Shown here piece after piece: positions 7,501 to 15,041 of a DNA stretch of 64,000 nt. The stretch is from Fastidiosipila sp. GTDB taxonomy: Bacteria > Bacillota > Clostridia > Saccharofermentanales > DTU023. A model generated the notes under the pieces. That model did no database searches. It was given only the letters and a program-made list of their open reading frames with translations, and was not told the origin of the DNA. Position 1 is the first letter of the stretch; each line of letters begins with the position of its first letter. Made by a program: the position numbers and the translations under genes. Location of the stretch: contig JAAZGO010000004.1 in NCBI GenBank assembly GCA_012511175.1, forward strand, positions 1 to 64,000, in the 5' to 3' direction.

Positions 7501-8760
7501 TCAGTCCAGCAGGCCCTCATCATCGAGAAGCCCGACATAGGCCTCAAAAGCGTCTTCAAAACATTTCATGGGCGGGTGGACCACACCGGCCCCTACCTGG
7601 CCGATACCGGCCTCCTTGTGGGCGATCCCCGTATTGATGACCGGCAGGATCTGGGTCTCGATGACCAGGCGGATATCGATGCCCGTCGGCGCGCCCCGGA
7701 AATTCATGGGCGGCAGCTTGTAGCTCTCACTTTCCTCCAGGGTAATCTCATACATCTGGGTGGTGTAGTTGACCGCGTCCTGGGGGGTGCCGCCGACAAA
7801 CTGGACGATGGCCGGGGCCGTCGCCATGGAAAAACCGCCGATGCCCATGGTCTCGGTGATGCAGGAGTCCCCGATGTCGGGATTGGCGTCCTCCATGCTG
7901 TAGCCGGGGAAGTAAAGGCCGTCGATAATCTCGGCCGGGGCCGTAAACCAGCGGTCGCCCAGGGCCGCCACCCGGATGCCGAAATCCGTGCCGTTGCGGG
8001 CCATGGTGTAGACCACCGAGGAATGTTTGACTTTTCCAACCGGGTCCATGGTGGCCTTGGAGGCGGGCATGGACAGGTTCAAGGCAAAGTGGTCATTGGA
8101 GTTGAGGAAGTCAAAGACTTTGGCCTGATCTTCAGGAGTGGCCCGGGTCTTGACAATGCTGGAGGCCATCTCCCGGATAAAGAGCGAGGTGGTGGCCTTG
8201 TTGCGGTTGTGGACCTCATCGCCCATCTGGACCGACTGGGCCATCAGGTTTTTCAGGTCGATGGGGCCATGGATCTCAAGCGCCTCTTTCAGGATGGGAT
8301 AAAGAGTCTTTTCCATCCACCTCAGGTGCTCAATCACCTGGGGGCCGTAGGCGCCGAAGCGCAGGACCTGGCCCAGGCCCTCATTTTGGGTGCAGTAGGC
8401 AAAATTGCCCTCGGTCTTGTTCTCGATGATAAAGACCGGCATGGAGGCCGTCACCACGCCGGCCATGGGACCGACGGCATTGTGGTGGTGGCAGGGATCA
8501 AACTCAATCCGGCCGGACGCGGCCAGCTTCTCTGCCTCCTCCGGCGTTTGAGCCAGCCCCTCATAAATCAGGCCGCCGATGACAGCGCCCCGCAGGGGCC
8601 CCGACATCCGGTCCCAGGTGATGGGCGGGCCCGCGTGCAGGATCAGGTGCTTGTGCATGCCGGGGACCACCTCACCCGCGATGCCCATGCCCACCAGGGT
8701 CGGACGGGCCCCCTGGATCATCTCCAGTGCCTTCTTGTTGGCTTCTTCAATAAAGTCCAT
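7501..8760 (-). CDS. DUF1116 protein (YlbE/AllG-like carbamoyltransferase subunit)
   Basis: This 419-residue protein equals E. coli YlbE (AllG) in length and carries the family's conserved features GPLRGAVIGGLIYEG, FDPCHHHNAVGPMAG and DSCITETMGIGGF. In E. coli this protein works with FdrA and YlbF as the oxamate carbamoyltransferase that phosphorolyses oxalurate to oxamate and carbamoyl phosphate. Here the same three partners are adjacent in one operon. The start has AAGGAG. No allantoin-degrading gene (allantoinase, allantoate hydrolase, ureidoglycolate dehydrogenase) is nearby, so a different carbamoyl-amide substrate is likely (inference). Confidence 0.88.
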   Translation of the reverse strand: MDFIEEANKKALEMIQGARPTLVGMGIAGEVVPGMHKHLILHAGPPITWDRMSGPLRGAVIGGLIYEGLAQTPEEAEKLAASGRIEFDPCHHHNAVGPMAGVVTASMPVFIIENKTEGNFAYCTQNEGLGQVLRFGAYGPQVIEHLRWMEKTLYPILKEALEIHGPIDLKNLMAQSVQMGDEVHNRNKATTSLFIREMASSIVKTRATPEDQAKVFDFLNSNDHFALNLSMPASKATMDPVGKVKHSSVVYTMARNGTDFGIRVAALGDRWFTAPAEIIDGLYFPGYSMEDANPDIGDSCITETMGIGGFSMATAPAIVQFVGGTPQDAVNYTTQMYEITLEESESYKLPPMNFRGAPTGIDIRLVIETQILPVINTGIAHKEAGIGQVGAGVVHPPMKCFEDAFEAYVGLLDDEGLLD

Positions 8761-8791
8761 GATCTCTCCTTCTTTCTATTTCCTGTAATCC

Positions 8792-8968
8792 TTACTTGCT
8801 GCTTTTAAGGCGGCCCAGCAGCGATGCCATTTTCTGGTCACCGCCCGCCGCCGGTTTCCACTGGACCTGGATGGCAGGCACTCCCTGCCGGGTCAAGTCA
8901 TCATAAAAGGACTCAAGGCCCAGGTTGATCACCTTCAGCTCCTGCTTGAACAAATCGTTGACAGACAT
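8792..8968 (-). CDS. 58-residue fdrA-domain small protein
   Basis: This small frame encodes 58 residues beginning MSVNDLFKQELKVINLGLES and including QGVPAIQVQWKPAAGG. AAAGGAG lies eight bases before its ATG. It fits between fdrA (16 bp) and the DUF1116 gene (31 bp) with no other space wasted, so it is a real operon member. It resembles the short proteins annotated as fdrA-domain proteins in clostridial fdrA/DUF1116 clusters. A role as a small subunit or adaptor of the carbamoyltransferase complex is inferred. It has no membrane segment or signal. Confidence 0.82.
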   Translation of the reverse strand: MSVNDLFKQELKVINLGLESFYDDLTRQGVPAIQVQWKPAAGGDQKMASLLGRLKSSK

Positions 8969-8984
8969 CTTCCTGCTCCTTTCA

Positions 8985-10538
8985 TCAGATGCCGGCGGCC
9001 TTCATGATCCGGTCGGCCAGGCGGACCGCCTGGGCGTTGGACGGCATGACCAGGACGCCTGCCTCCTCCAGGACCTTCTTGGATTTTTCCAGATCCTGCG
9101 GGTCCTGGTCCGTTCCCGTGATGGAGGCCACCACGGCCAGATCCCTGCCTGACGCCTGAAGCTTCCGTCGTGCCTTCTCAATTGACTCCGCCACGGCGCT
9201 GGCCGGATCCTCGTGGGAACCGTAGCCCAGGACCACGTCAACCAGGACCAGGGCCGTTGATTGATCCAGCCAGGCATCGAAAAACTCCGTCCGTGTCATG
9301 GGATCGATCATGGGATGGGGCCGGCCCCGGGTAAACTGGTCTTCACCCAGATCCAGGCAGATGTGGCCCGCCCGGCCCTCGAGTTTATCCCAGGCCCGGT
9401 CGGGGGTCAGGGGAATGTTGGAATAGATGAGGTGCTCCGCCCCCAAGTACTTGATGGCCTCATCGGCCAGGGTGCCCCCCGTGTAAAAGGCCCGCAGGTA
9501 TTTTTGATCCGGCTTGAGGCGGGCAAGGGCCTCCCTGACCAGGCGGTCAATTTCCTCAGGGGGCAGATCAAAGCCGTCAAAATCGACGGGCTCCTCTTCT
9601 CGGAGAACCGCCACGGCTTTTCTGGCGGCATCCTCCAGACTCAGGCAGGGAATGGCTCCGGCTTTTTTGACCGATTCGGCCTGGCCGCCGATAAAGTCAA
9701 TGACCACCGGTTTTTCCGCCCCGGCAAGCAAGCCGTAGATCTTCTTTTCAACCGAGGGGGCGGGCGGCTTGGAGACCAGGACGATGACCTCCGTCTCCGG
9801 GTCGGCCAGAAGGGCCTGGATCCCCTGGATCATCATGAGGCCGCCGATCTCTTCCTTCAGGTCGCGGCCGCCGGTGCCGATGACCTGGGAGAGCCCCTCC
9901 CCCAGCTGGTGGATGCGGACCGTGATCTCCTGGGTCCCGGTCCCGGACGCGCCGACCAGGCCGATCCTGCCCCGCCGGACCGCGTTGGCAAAGCAAAGCG
10001 GCACCCCGTTGATGATGGCGGTTCCGCAGTCAGGCCCCATCATGAGCAGACCCTTTTCCACGGCCAGTTTTTTGAGGCGGAGCTCGTCCTCCAGGGCCAC
10101 ATTGTCGGAAAAGAGCATGACATGCAGCCCCTTGCGGAGCGCATTTTCCGCCTCATCCGCCGCATACTGGCCCGGGATGGAAATCTGGGCCAGCCTGGCA
10201 TCCGGCATCAACTTGAGTGCGGAACGCAGGGTGGGCGGCTGGTACTGACCGGCGTGGGCCTCTTTTTTGCTGTTGAGCTGCGCTTCAAAGGAAGCCAGCA
10301 GGTCATCCATGCTGACCTTGGATTCATCAAATTTGGCCGCGATAAACAAATCGTTGGGGGTTACTTTTTCCAGCTCCGGCAAAAACATGTCCAGCATTTT
10401 CACCAGATCCAGGTTCAGGTCGGTCCCCATGCCGGCAAGAACCTCCTCCACCCCCTCCAGCTTCTTCATCTCGCGCGAGATCAGCATGAGGGTGACGGAA
10501 TCGTAATAGGCATTTTCCCTTATGATTGTCTTGATCAT
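8985..10538 (-). CDS. fdrA: FdrA (acyl-CoA synthetase-like carbamoyltransferase subunit)
   Basis: This 517-residue protein has the succinyl-CoA-synthetase-like architecture of FdrA (AllF): a CoA-binding Rossmann domain with GLVGASGTGTQEI, the MMGPDCGTAIINGVPL segment, and a C-terminal ligase half. The E. coli protein is about 555 residues. In that organism FdrA, YlbE and YlbF together form oxamate carbamoyltransferase, a cytoplasmic enzyme. AAGGAG precedes the ATG. The gene is 11 bp after the DUF2877 gene and in the same operon as PucR. Which substrate is used here is inferred from context only. Confidence 0.9.
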   Translation of the reverse strand: MIKTIIRENAYYDSVTLMLISREMKKLEGVEEVLAGMGTDLNLDLVKMLDMFLPELEKVTPNDLFIAAKFDESKVSMDDLLASFEAQLNSKKEAHAGQYQPPTLRSALKLMPDARLAQISIPGQYAADEAENALRKGLHVMLFSDNVALEDELRLKKLAVEKGLLMMGPDCGTAIINGVPLCFANAVRRGRIGLVGASGTGTQEITVRIHQLGEGLSQVIGTGGRDLKEEIGGLMMIQGIQALLADPETEVIVLVSKPPAPSVEKKIYGLLAGAEKPVVIDFIGGQAESVKKAGAIPCLSLEDAARKAVAVLREEEPVDFDGFDLPPEEIDRLVREALARLKPDQKYLRAFYTGGTLADEAIKYLGAEHLIYSNIPLTPDRAWDKLEGRAGHICLDLGEDQFTRGRPHPMIDPMTRTEFFDAWLDQSTALVLVDVVLGYGSHEDPASAVAESIEKARRKLQASGRDLAVVASITGTDQDPQDLEKSKKVLEEAGVLVMPSNAQAVRLADRIMKAAGI

Positions 10539-10549
10539 TGCTATTCTCC

Positions 10550-11542
10550 TTAGCCTGTCATCTTCTCCGTGAAGTCACCAGCCTGCCCCGGAAATTCCTG
10601 ATTAAAAACCGGCCTGTGTACGGCCGCCAGCGGCTTGGGCAGCAGGATCTGGCCGCAATAAAGGCCGTATAAAAAGTCGGCGCCCGATGATGCCCCAAAA
10701 TCCAAAAGCCGGTCAATAACCGGCCCCATCGCCGCCAGATCGCCTGCGCCCGCCGCCCGAAGCGCCTCCAGGTAAAGGAGGCCCGCATGCCCCCGCACAG
10801 CGTGGCGGATCATGTGGTAACTGATCAAGTTGGTCCGCTCCAGGGCCATCTTTTCTATCTGCCCGAAGAAACAGGCAGTCCGGTGTTCTTCGGGACCGCG
10901 GCCGGGAAGGTAGTAAAAACTCAGCAATATCCCCGTCATGAAGTCGTCACAGGAGGGGGTCAGGCCGGGGCCAAAACCGATCAGGGCCCGGGCCAGCCCG
11001 GCCGCCCGGTCCAGATCGTCTTCCTGGCAGGCCTGAAGAAAGCGGCCTAAATCCTTGAGGATAAAGGCGCTGTACATGTTGAGCGGGGCAGGCGGCAGTT
11101 TTTTCTCTTTGCCCGGCAGGACTGTCACAAGGGAGGCGATCCCCCCCTTGTCCGCGGCCGCAAGTTTGTCCCGGATCAGGGCCAGAACCTGATCCTGCCT
11201 GCCCGCCGAAAGCGGGCCCGGCAGCCTTGTGTGGCGCGCCACGGCGCCACGGGTGTCGATGACCCCCTGATTATCGGGCAGGGAAAAGACGCCTTCCGAA
11301 AAGCTGACCCGGCTCCCGCCCGGCAGCAGCAGATTGTGAAGCTTGGGAACCACGGCCCCCATGGGCGTCAGATCGCGGCCCTCCCCGACCAGGGTTACCA
11401 GGACCCGGTCGGACGTGAGGAGATTGACCGCCTTTTTGAAGGCCGAATGGACCTGGAAGACAATGTCTTGCCGGCGTGACAGGAAATCCCTTAATTCAAG
11501 GGCCATCTCCTCTGCGCGAAAGCTCTGCCCCGTCCCGGTCAC
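10550..11542 (-). CDS. DUF2877 protein (YlbF/AllH-like carbamoyltransferase subunit)
   Basis: This 330-residue protein contains the DUF2877 core ALIGFGPGLTPSCDDFMTGIL, the most conserved stretch of YlbF (AllH). E. coli YlbF is shorter, near 271 residues. The GTG start at 11542 overlaps the PucR stop (GTGA) and has AAGGAG eight bases upstream, so translation is coupled to the regulator. It completes the three-protein oxamate-carbamoyltransferase-like set with FdrA and the DUF1116 protein. Confidence 0.85.
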   Translation of the reverse strand: MTGTGQSFRAEEMALELRDFLSRRQDIVFQVHSAFKKAVNLLTSDRVLVTLVGEGRDLTPMGAVVPKLHNLLLPGGSRVSFSEGVFSLPDNQGVIDTRGAVARHTRLPGPLSAGRQDQVLALIRDKLAAADKGGIASLVTVLPGKEKKLPPAPLNMYSAFILKDLGRFLQACQEDDLDRAAGLARALIGFGPGLTPSCDDFMTGILLSFYYLPGRGPEEHRTACFFGQIEKMALERTNLISYHMIRHAVRGHAGLLYLEALRAAGAGDLAAMGPVIDRLLDFGASSGADFLYGLYCGQILLPKPLAAVHRPVFNQEFPGQAGDFTEKMTG

Positions 11543-13221
11543 TGGATCAGCTCCTTGATCTTGAGTGCCAGCTGGAAATTGAAGGCTGTTTCCGGATCCC
11601 GCAGGTCAACGCCATAGACATCGCGGATCCGGTTGATCCGGTAGATGACCGTATTGTAATGGGTGAAGAGCTGTTCGGAAACCCGTTTGAGGTTGCCGCC
11701 CGATTCAAAATAGGCGCGGATGGTCTCGATCAGGTCGCCGCGCTGGCTGGCATCGTGTTCCTCCAAAGCCGCCAGGACCTCCTCCGCGTATGCCAGGGCA
11801 TCTTCGCGAAGAAGCGGGTGGCCCAGCACCCGCAGCAGACCCAGGTCGTCAAAGTAAAGGACTGAGCTTTCCCGGCCGCCCCTGCTCTGCAGGATGCGGA
11901 CGGTCTGCTCAGCCTGCTGGAAGCTGGCAGGCAGCGACCGGTAGGAAGCCACACAGGAACCCACGCCGATGGAAGTATGCTGGGCGATCTCCTTCTCTTC
12001 AGCACAGGCCAAGAGAATGTCGACAAACTGCTCGCTCAGGGCCTGGCGGCCCTCAATGGGGCAGTCCTGGTCAAACTGAAGCAGGAAGACGGCCCGGTCA
12101 CTCTTGCGGGTCGACAGAAAGTAGCCGCTGTAATCCCGCTTGATGCGGTTAGTCAGATTGAGCATGGTGGTATTGAGGTTTTTCACGGTATGGGAATCAT
12201 CGGGGCCTGTCTGGAAACGGCCTTCATGGTTGAGCGCCATCATGATGATCTGGCTCGGCAGGTCGGGGTGGAAGAGATAAAAATCCGCGCTGTCGATGGC
12301 CTTGGCCTGTTCATGGGGATCTTCACTCAAAAGCTGCTCCAGGAAGGTGGTCTGGTGAACATTTTCCCGCTCCACCAGGGTGGTCCGGTTGAGGATGTCA
12401 AGGGCAATCAGGGAGGAGGTCGACTCAATCACAAAAAGATCCTGGGGCCGCAGGCTGCCGTCCACATCCCAGATAAAAATGCTGCCGTAGTGGGTGCTGT
12501 CAAAATAGATGGGGACGGTAAAGCGCCGCAGGCCCTTGCCGCCCGCCGTGACCTCCAGGCCCTTGTCTTTTTCCGCCCGATTCTCGCGCCGAAGGAAAGC
12601 GGCCGAGGTCAGGGCCCGGTAATCCTCTTCGATCCGGCGCTCCTTGACCGGATCCGGACAGTAATAGTAGACCTCATGAAAGATGTCGTCGCTGATGACC
12701 ACCGGGGCCCCGGTGGCCAGGTAAATCTGCTCCGCGATGGCCTGCATGCCCTCATGGCGGAGCATGATCTCCCTCACCGTATGATTGAAATCGTTGATCC
12801 GGGACAGGAGGCGGGTCTGCTCCCCGATGATGTGATTGAAGATCTCCTTGATCAATTCGCCATAGGGTACGTGCTGAGGCACTTTGATAACAGGGAAATC
12901 GATCTGGTCGGCCAGGCGGAGGACAGCTTCCGGCACTTCGCTGATGTAGCGCTGGGTCTTGATGCCCAGCCCGCACACCCCCTTGGCCTTGAGTTCCGGA
13001 ATCAGGCTCTCCAGGGCCGTAATGTCGTGACTGAAGGTGAAGGCCGTCGTCAGCAGGAATTCCCCGGGCCGCACCCAATCGATGATGTCGGGAACCTCCA
13101 TGACATTGACCGAGACAATGCTGTTGCTGAGCCCCTTGTGGCCCGCCAGCACCTCCGCTCCCTGAAGCAAATCCACCTGGAGGATGTCCCGGAGCTGAAT
13201 GGTAAGCTGTTTTTGATCCAT
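11539..13221 (-). CDS. pucR: PucR-family transcriptional regulator
   Basis: This 560-residue regulator has the PucR N-terminal domain (SVNVMEVPDIIDWVRPGEFL) at about residues 30-130, a middle ligand-sensing or GGDEF-like region, and a C-terminal PucR helix-turn-helix (FESGGNLKRVSEQLFTHYNT). The family controls purine, allantoin and related nitrogen-compound catabolism. The ATG at 13221 follows GGAAGG; the longer frame to 13281 lacks a site. It heads the fdrA operon and is divergent from the molybdenum hydroxylase genes, so it is the obvious candidate to control both. Its inducer is unknown. Confidence 0.9.
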   Translation of the reverse strand: MDQKQLTIQLRDILQVDLLQGAEVLAGHKGLSNSIVSVNVMEVPDIIDWVRPGEFLLTTAFTFSHDITALESLIPELKAKGVCGLGIKTQRYISEVPEAVLRLADQIDFPVIKVPQHVPYGELIKEIFNHIIGEQTRLLSRINDFNHTVREIMLRHEGMQAIAEQIYLATGAPVVISDDIFHEVYYYCPDPVKERRIEEDYRALTSAAFLRRENRAEKDKGLEVTAGGKGLRRFTVPIYFDSTHYGSIFIWDVDGSLRPQDLFVIESTSSLIALDILNRTTLVERENVHQTTFLEQLLSEDPHEQAKAIDSADFYLFHPDLPSQIIMMALNHEGRFQTGPDDSHTVKNLNTTMLNLTNRIKRDYSGYFLSTRKSDRAVFLLQFDQDCPIEGRQALSEQFVDILLACAEEKEIAQHTSIGVGSCVASYRSLPASFQQAEQTVRILQSRGGRESSVLYFDDLGLLRVLGHPLLREDALAYAEEVLAALEEHDASQRGDLIETIRAYFESGGNLKRVSEQLFTHYNTVIYRINRIRDVYGVDLRDPETAFNFQLALKIKELIQ

Positions 13222-13637
13222 CTTGCGCTTTCCTTCCTCTACTATTTTACACAAATCCCACTGGACTGCGCTTAGCGTCAATTGACAATATTCGCCGGAT
13301 TTTTCGGATTGTACCTGTCATTTGCATACACACATCTTCCGGTTCCGACGGAACTTCTTTGCATGATTGACACAAAAACCCCTGACCGGGCCGGCAATTG
13401 TCCGGCTCCTTTGCAAGCGGCGGGGAAGCTTGGGTAAACTGACTGACCCTCCCCTTTGGTTCTTGTTGTGTCTTGCCAAATTCAACCGGCTGCTTCTTAT
13501 TATATTGTAAGCAGTCACAAAGTGTTTCTGATTCAATCATGGTAAAATTAAGTTAATCTGCACAATGGGTCCAGGCGTTCTGTCTGGACCGTGGTATTAG
13601 ATGCGAAAGCCATTCGCTTAATAAAAGGAGGTTATCC
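13222..13637. promoter_or_regulatory. Divergent control region between pucR and the Mo-hydroxylase genes
   Basis: About 415 bp without a convincing gene. A plus-strand hairpin GGTCCAG/CTGGACC lies at 13568-13590, and a second smaller one, GCGAA/TTCGC, at about 13602-13618. The AT-rich stretch 13495-13550 should hold the plus promoter, but no near-consensus pair stands out. The hydroxylase GTG start follows AAAGGAGG. Whether the hairpins are part of a molybdenum-cofactor RNA element cannot be judged by eye. Confidence 0.45.
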
Positions 13638-14489
13638 GTGCTAAGTCAATTTGATTATGTCAAACCGCTTGTGCTGGACCAAGCCCTGGATGCACTGTCA
13701 CGCGAGGGGGACACCTACATCCTGGCGGGCGGGACGGATCTTTTGATCAGCCTGCGTCACAACCTGATTGACGCCAAACACATCGTTGACATCAAGGCCA
13801 TCCCCGAACTGGACGTCTTCCATTTCGAAGAGGGAAAGGGACTGGAGATCGGCGCCAATGTGGTCGTCAACCGGCTGATCGATTCGGACCTGATCAAAAC
13901 CAGGTACAAGGCGCTCCATGACGCAGCGTCTGTCCTGGCGTCCTACCAGCTTCGGAACCGCGCCACCCTGGTAGGCAATCTCTGCAACGCGTCGCCCGGG
14001 GCTGATCTGCCGCCCCCGCTCCTGATCTATGACGCCCGGGTCAAGATTGCCAGCAGCGAGGGGGAGCGGACGGTGGACCTGAAGGATTTCTTCACCGGGG
14101 TCAAAAAAACACAGCTGGCCAAAAATGAGCTGGTGGTTTCGGTCCTCCTGCCGGATCCCGGCCAAAATGACAAGAGCTGTTACCACCGTCAGACGCGGCT
14201 CAAGGGCCACGATCTGTCCACGGTCGGGGTCGCCTGCCGCATCGACGGCCAGGGAAAGGCTGCCATCGGCATCAATGCCGTCGCTGTCACCCCTCTCCGC
14301 CTGACCGCTTTGGAAAATGAGCTGAACGCCAGGGGGCTGAATGAGGAATCGATCCTTTGGGCATCGGAGGAAATCAAGAATCACATCAAGCCCATTTCCG
14401 ACGTGCGGTCATCCAGGGAGTACCGGCTGCATATGGCCGGCGTCCTCTTCAGACGCTGCATGAATCAACTGATGGATAAGGAGGCATAG
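13638..14489 (+). CDS. Molybdenum hydroxylase FAD-binding subunit (XDH/CoxM family)
   Basis: This 283-residue protein has the FAD-binding signatures of the xanthine dehydrogenase medium subunit: ILAGGTDLLISLR near residue 30 and YQLRNRATLVGNLCNASPGADLPP near residue 105. It passes electrons from the [2Fe-2S] subunit to an acceptor. The GTG start has a very strong AAAGGAGG site. The next gene starts 3 bp after the stop, so the three subunits form one operon. The acceptor is not clear; no NAD-linked partner or ferredoxin gene is adjacent. Confidence 0.92.
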   Translation: MLSQFDYVKPLVLDQALDALSREGDTYILAGGTDLLISLRHNLIDAKHIVDIKAIPELDVFHFEEGKGLEIGANVVVNRLIDSDLIKTRYKALHDAASVLASYQLRNRATLVGNLCNASPGADLPPPLLIYDARVKIASSEGERTVDLKDFFTGVKKTQLAKNELVVSVLLPDPGQNDKSCYHRQTRLKGHDLSTVGVACRIDGQGKAAIGINAVAVTPLRLTALENELNARGLNEESILWASEEIKNHIKPISDVRSSREYRLHMAGVLFRRCMNQLMDKEA

Positions 14490-14492
14490 AGC

Positions 14493-15041
14493 ATGACCAC
14501 GCATGACGATAAAGATATTTGCGCCATGGAAACCGCCCATGTTGAATCACAGAAAAGACGTGTTATCCTGAGCTGCCGCGTCAACGGGCAGGCTGTGGTG
14601 GAAGAAATCGACCCCACCATGCTGCTGCTCCACTTCCTGCGCGACAAATTGAAGCTGTTCGGCGCCAAGGAAGCCTGCGGCGAAGGCGAATGCGGAGCCT
14701 GTACGGTCATTTTGAACGGCCAGGCGGTCGCTTCCTGCCTGGTTCTGGCTGTGGAAGCCCAGGGCGGCGAAGTCCTGACTGTTGAAGGCCTGGCCAGAGA
14801 CGGCGAACTCAGCATTCTCCAACAGGAATTCGTCTTTGAAGACGCGCTCCAGTGCGGCTTTTGCACACCAGGCATGCTGATGTCAGCCCGGGCCCTGCTT
14901 GACCGCAGCCCCGACCCCACCGATGAAGAGATCATGGAGGGAATGGGGGGCAACCTCTGCCGCTGCACCGGCTACCAGCAGATTTTCAACGCAGTCAAAC
15001 GCGCTGCAAAACGCGAGAGGGAGGAGTTGAAAAGGTCATGA
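14493..15041 (+). CDS. Molybdenum hydroxylase [2Fe-2S] subunit (XDH/CoxS family)
   Basis: This 182-residue protein carries both iron-sulfur sites of the small subunit. Cys62, Cys67, Cys70 and Cys82 (CGEGECGAC motif) form the plant-ferredoxin-like site. Cys121, Cys124, Cys156 and Cys158 (CGFC and CRC) form the second site next to molybdopterin. The N-terminal 22 residues extend beyond the usual start. AAGGAGG precedes the ATG. Its stop overlaps the start of the large subunit by four bases. Confidence 0.93.
   Translation: MTTHDDKDICAMETAHVESQKRRVILSCRVNGQAVVEEIDPTMLLLHFLRDKLKLFGAKEACGEGECGACTVILNGQAVASCLVLAVEAQGGEVLTVEGLARDGELSILQQEFVFEDALQCGFCTPGMLMSARALLDRSPDPTDEEIMEGMGGNLCRCTGYQQIFNAVKRAAKREREELKRS

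Noticed and set aside
11977-13275. Long plus-strand frame opposite pucR
   Set aside because: Antisense shadow of a clear PucR gene; His/Asp-rich composition typical of reversed codons.
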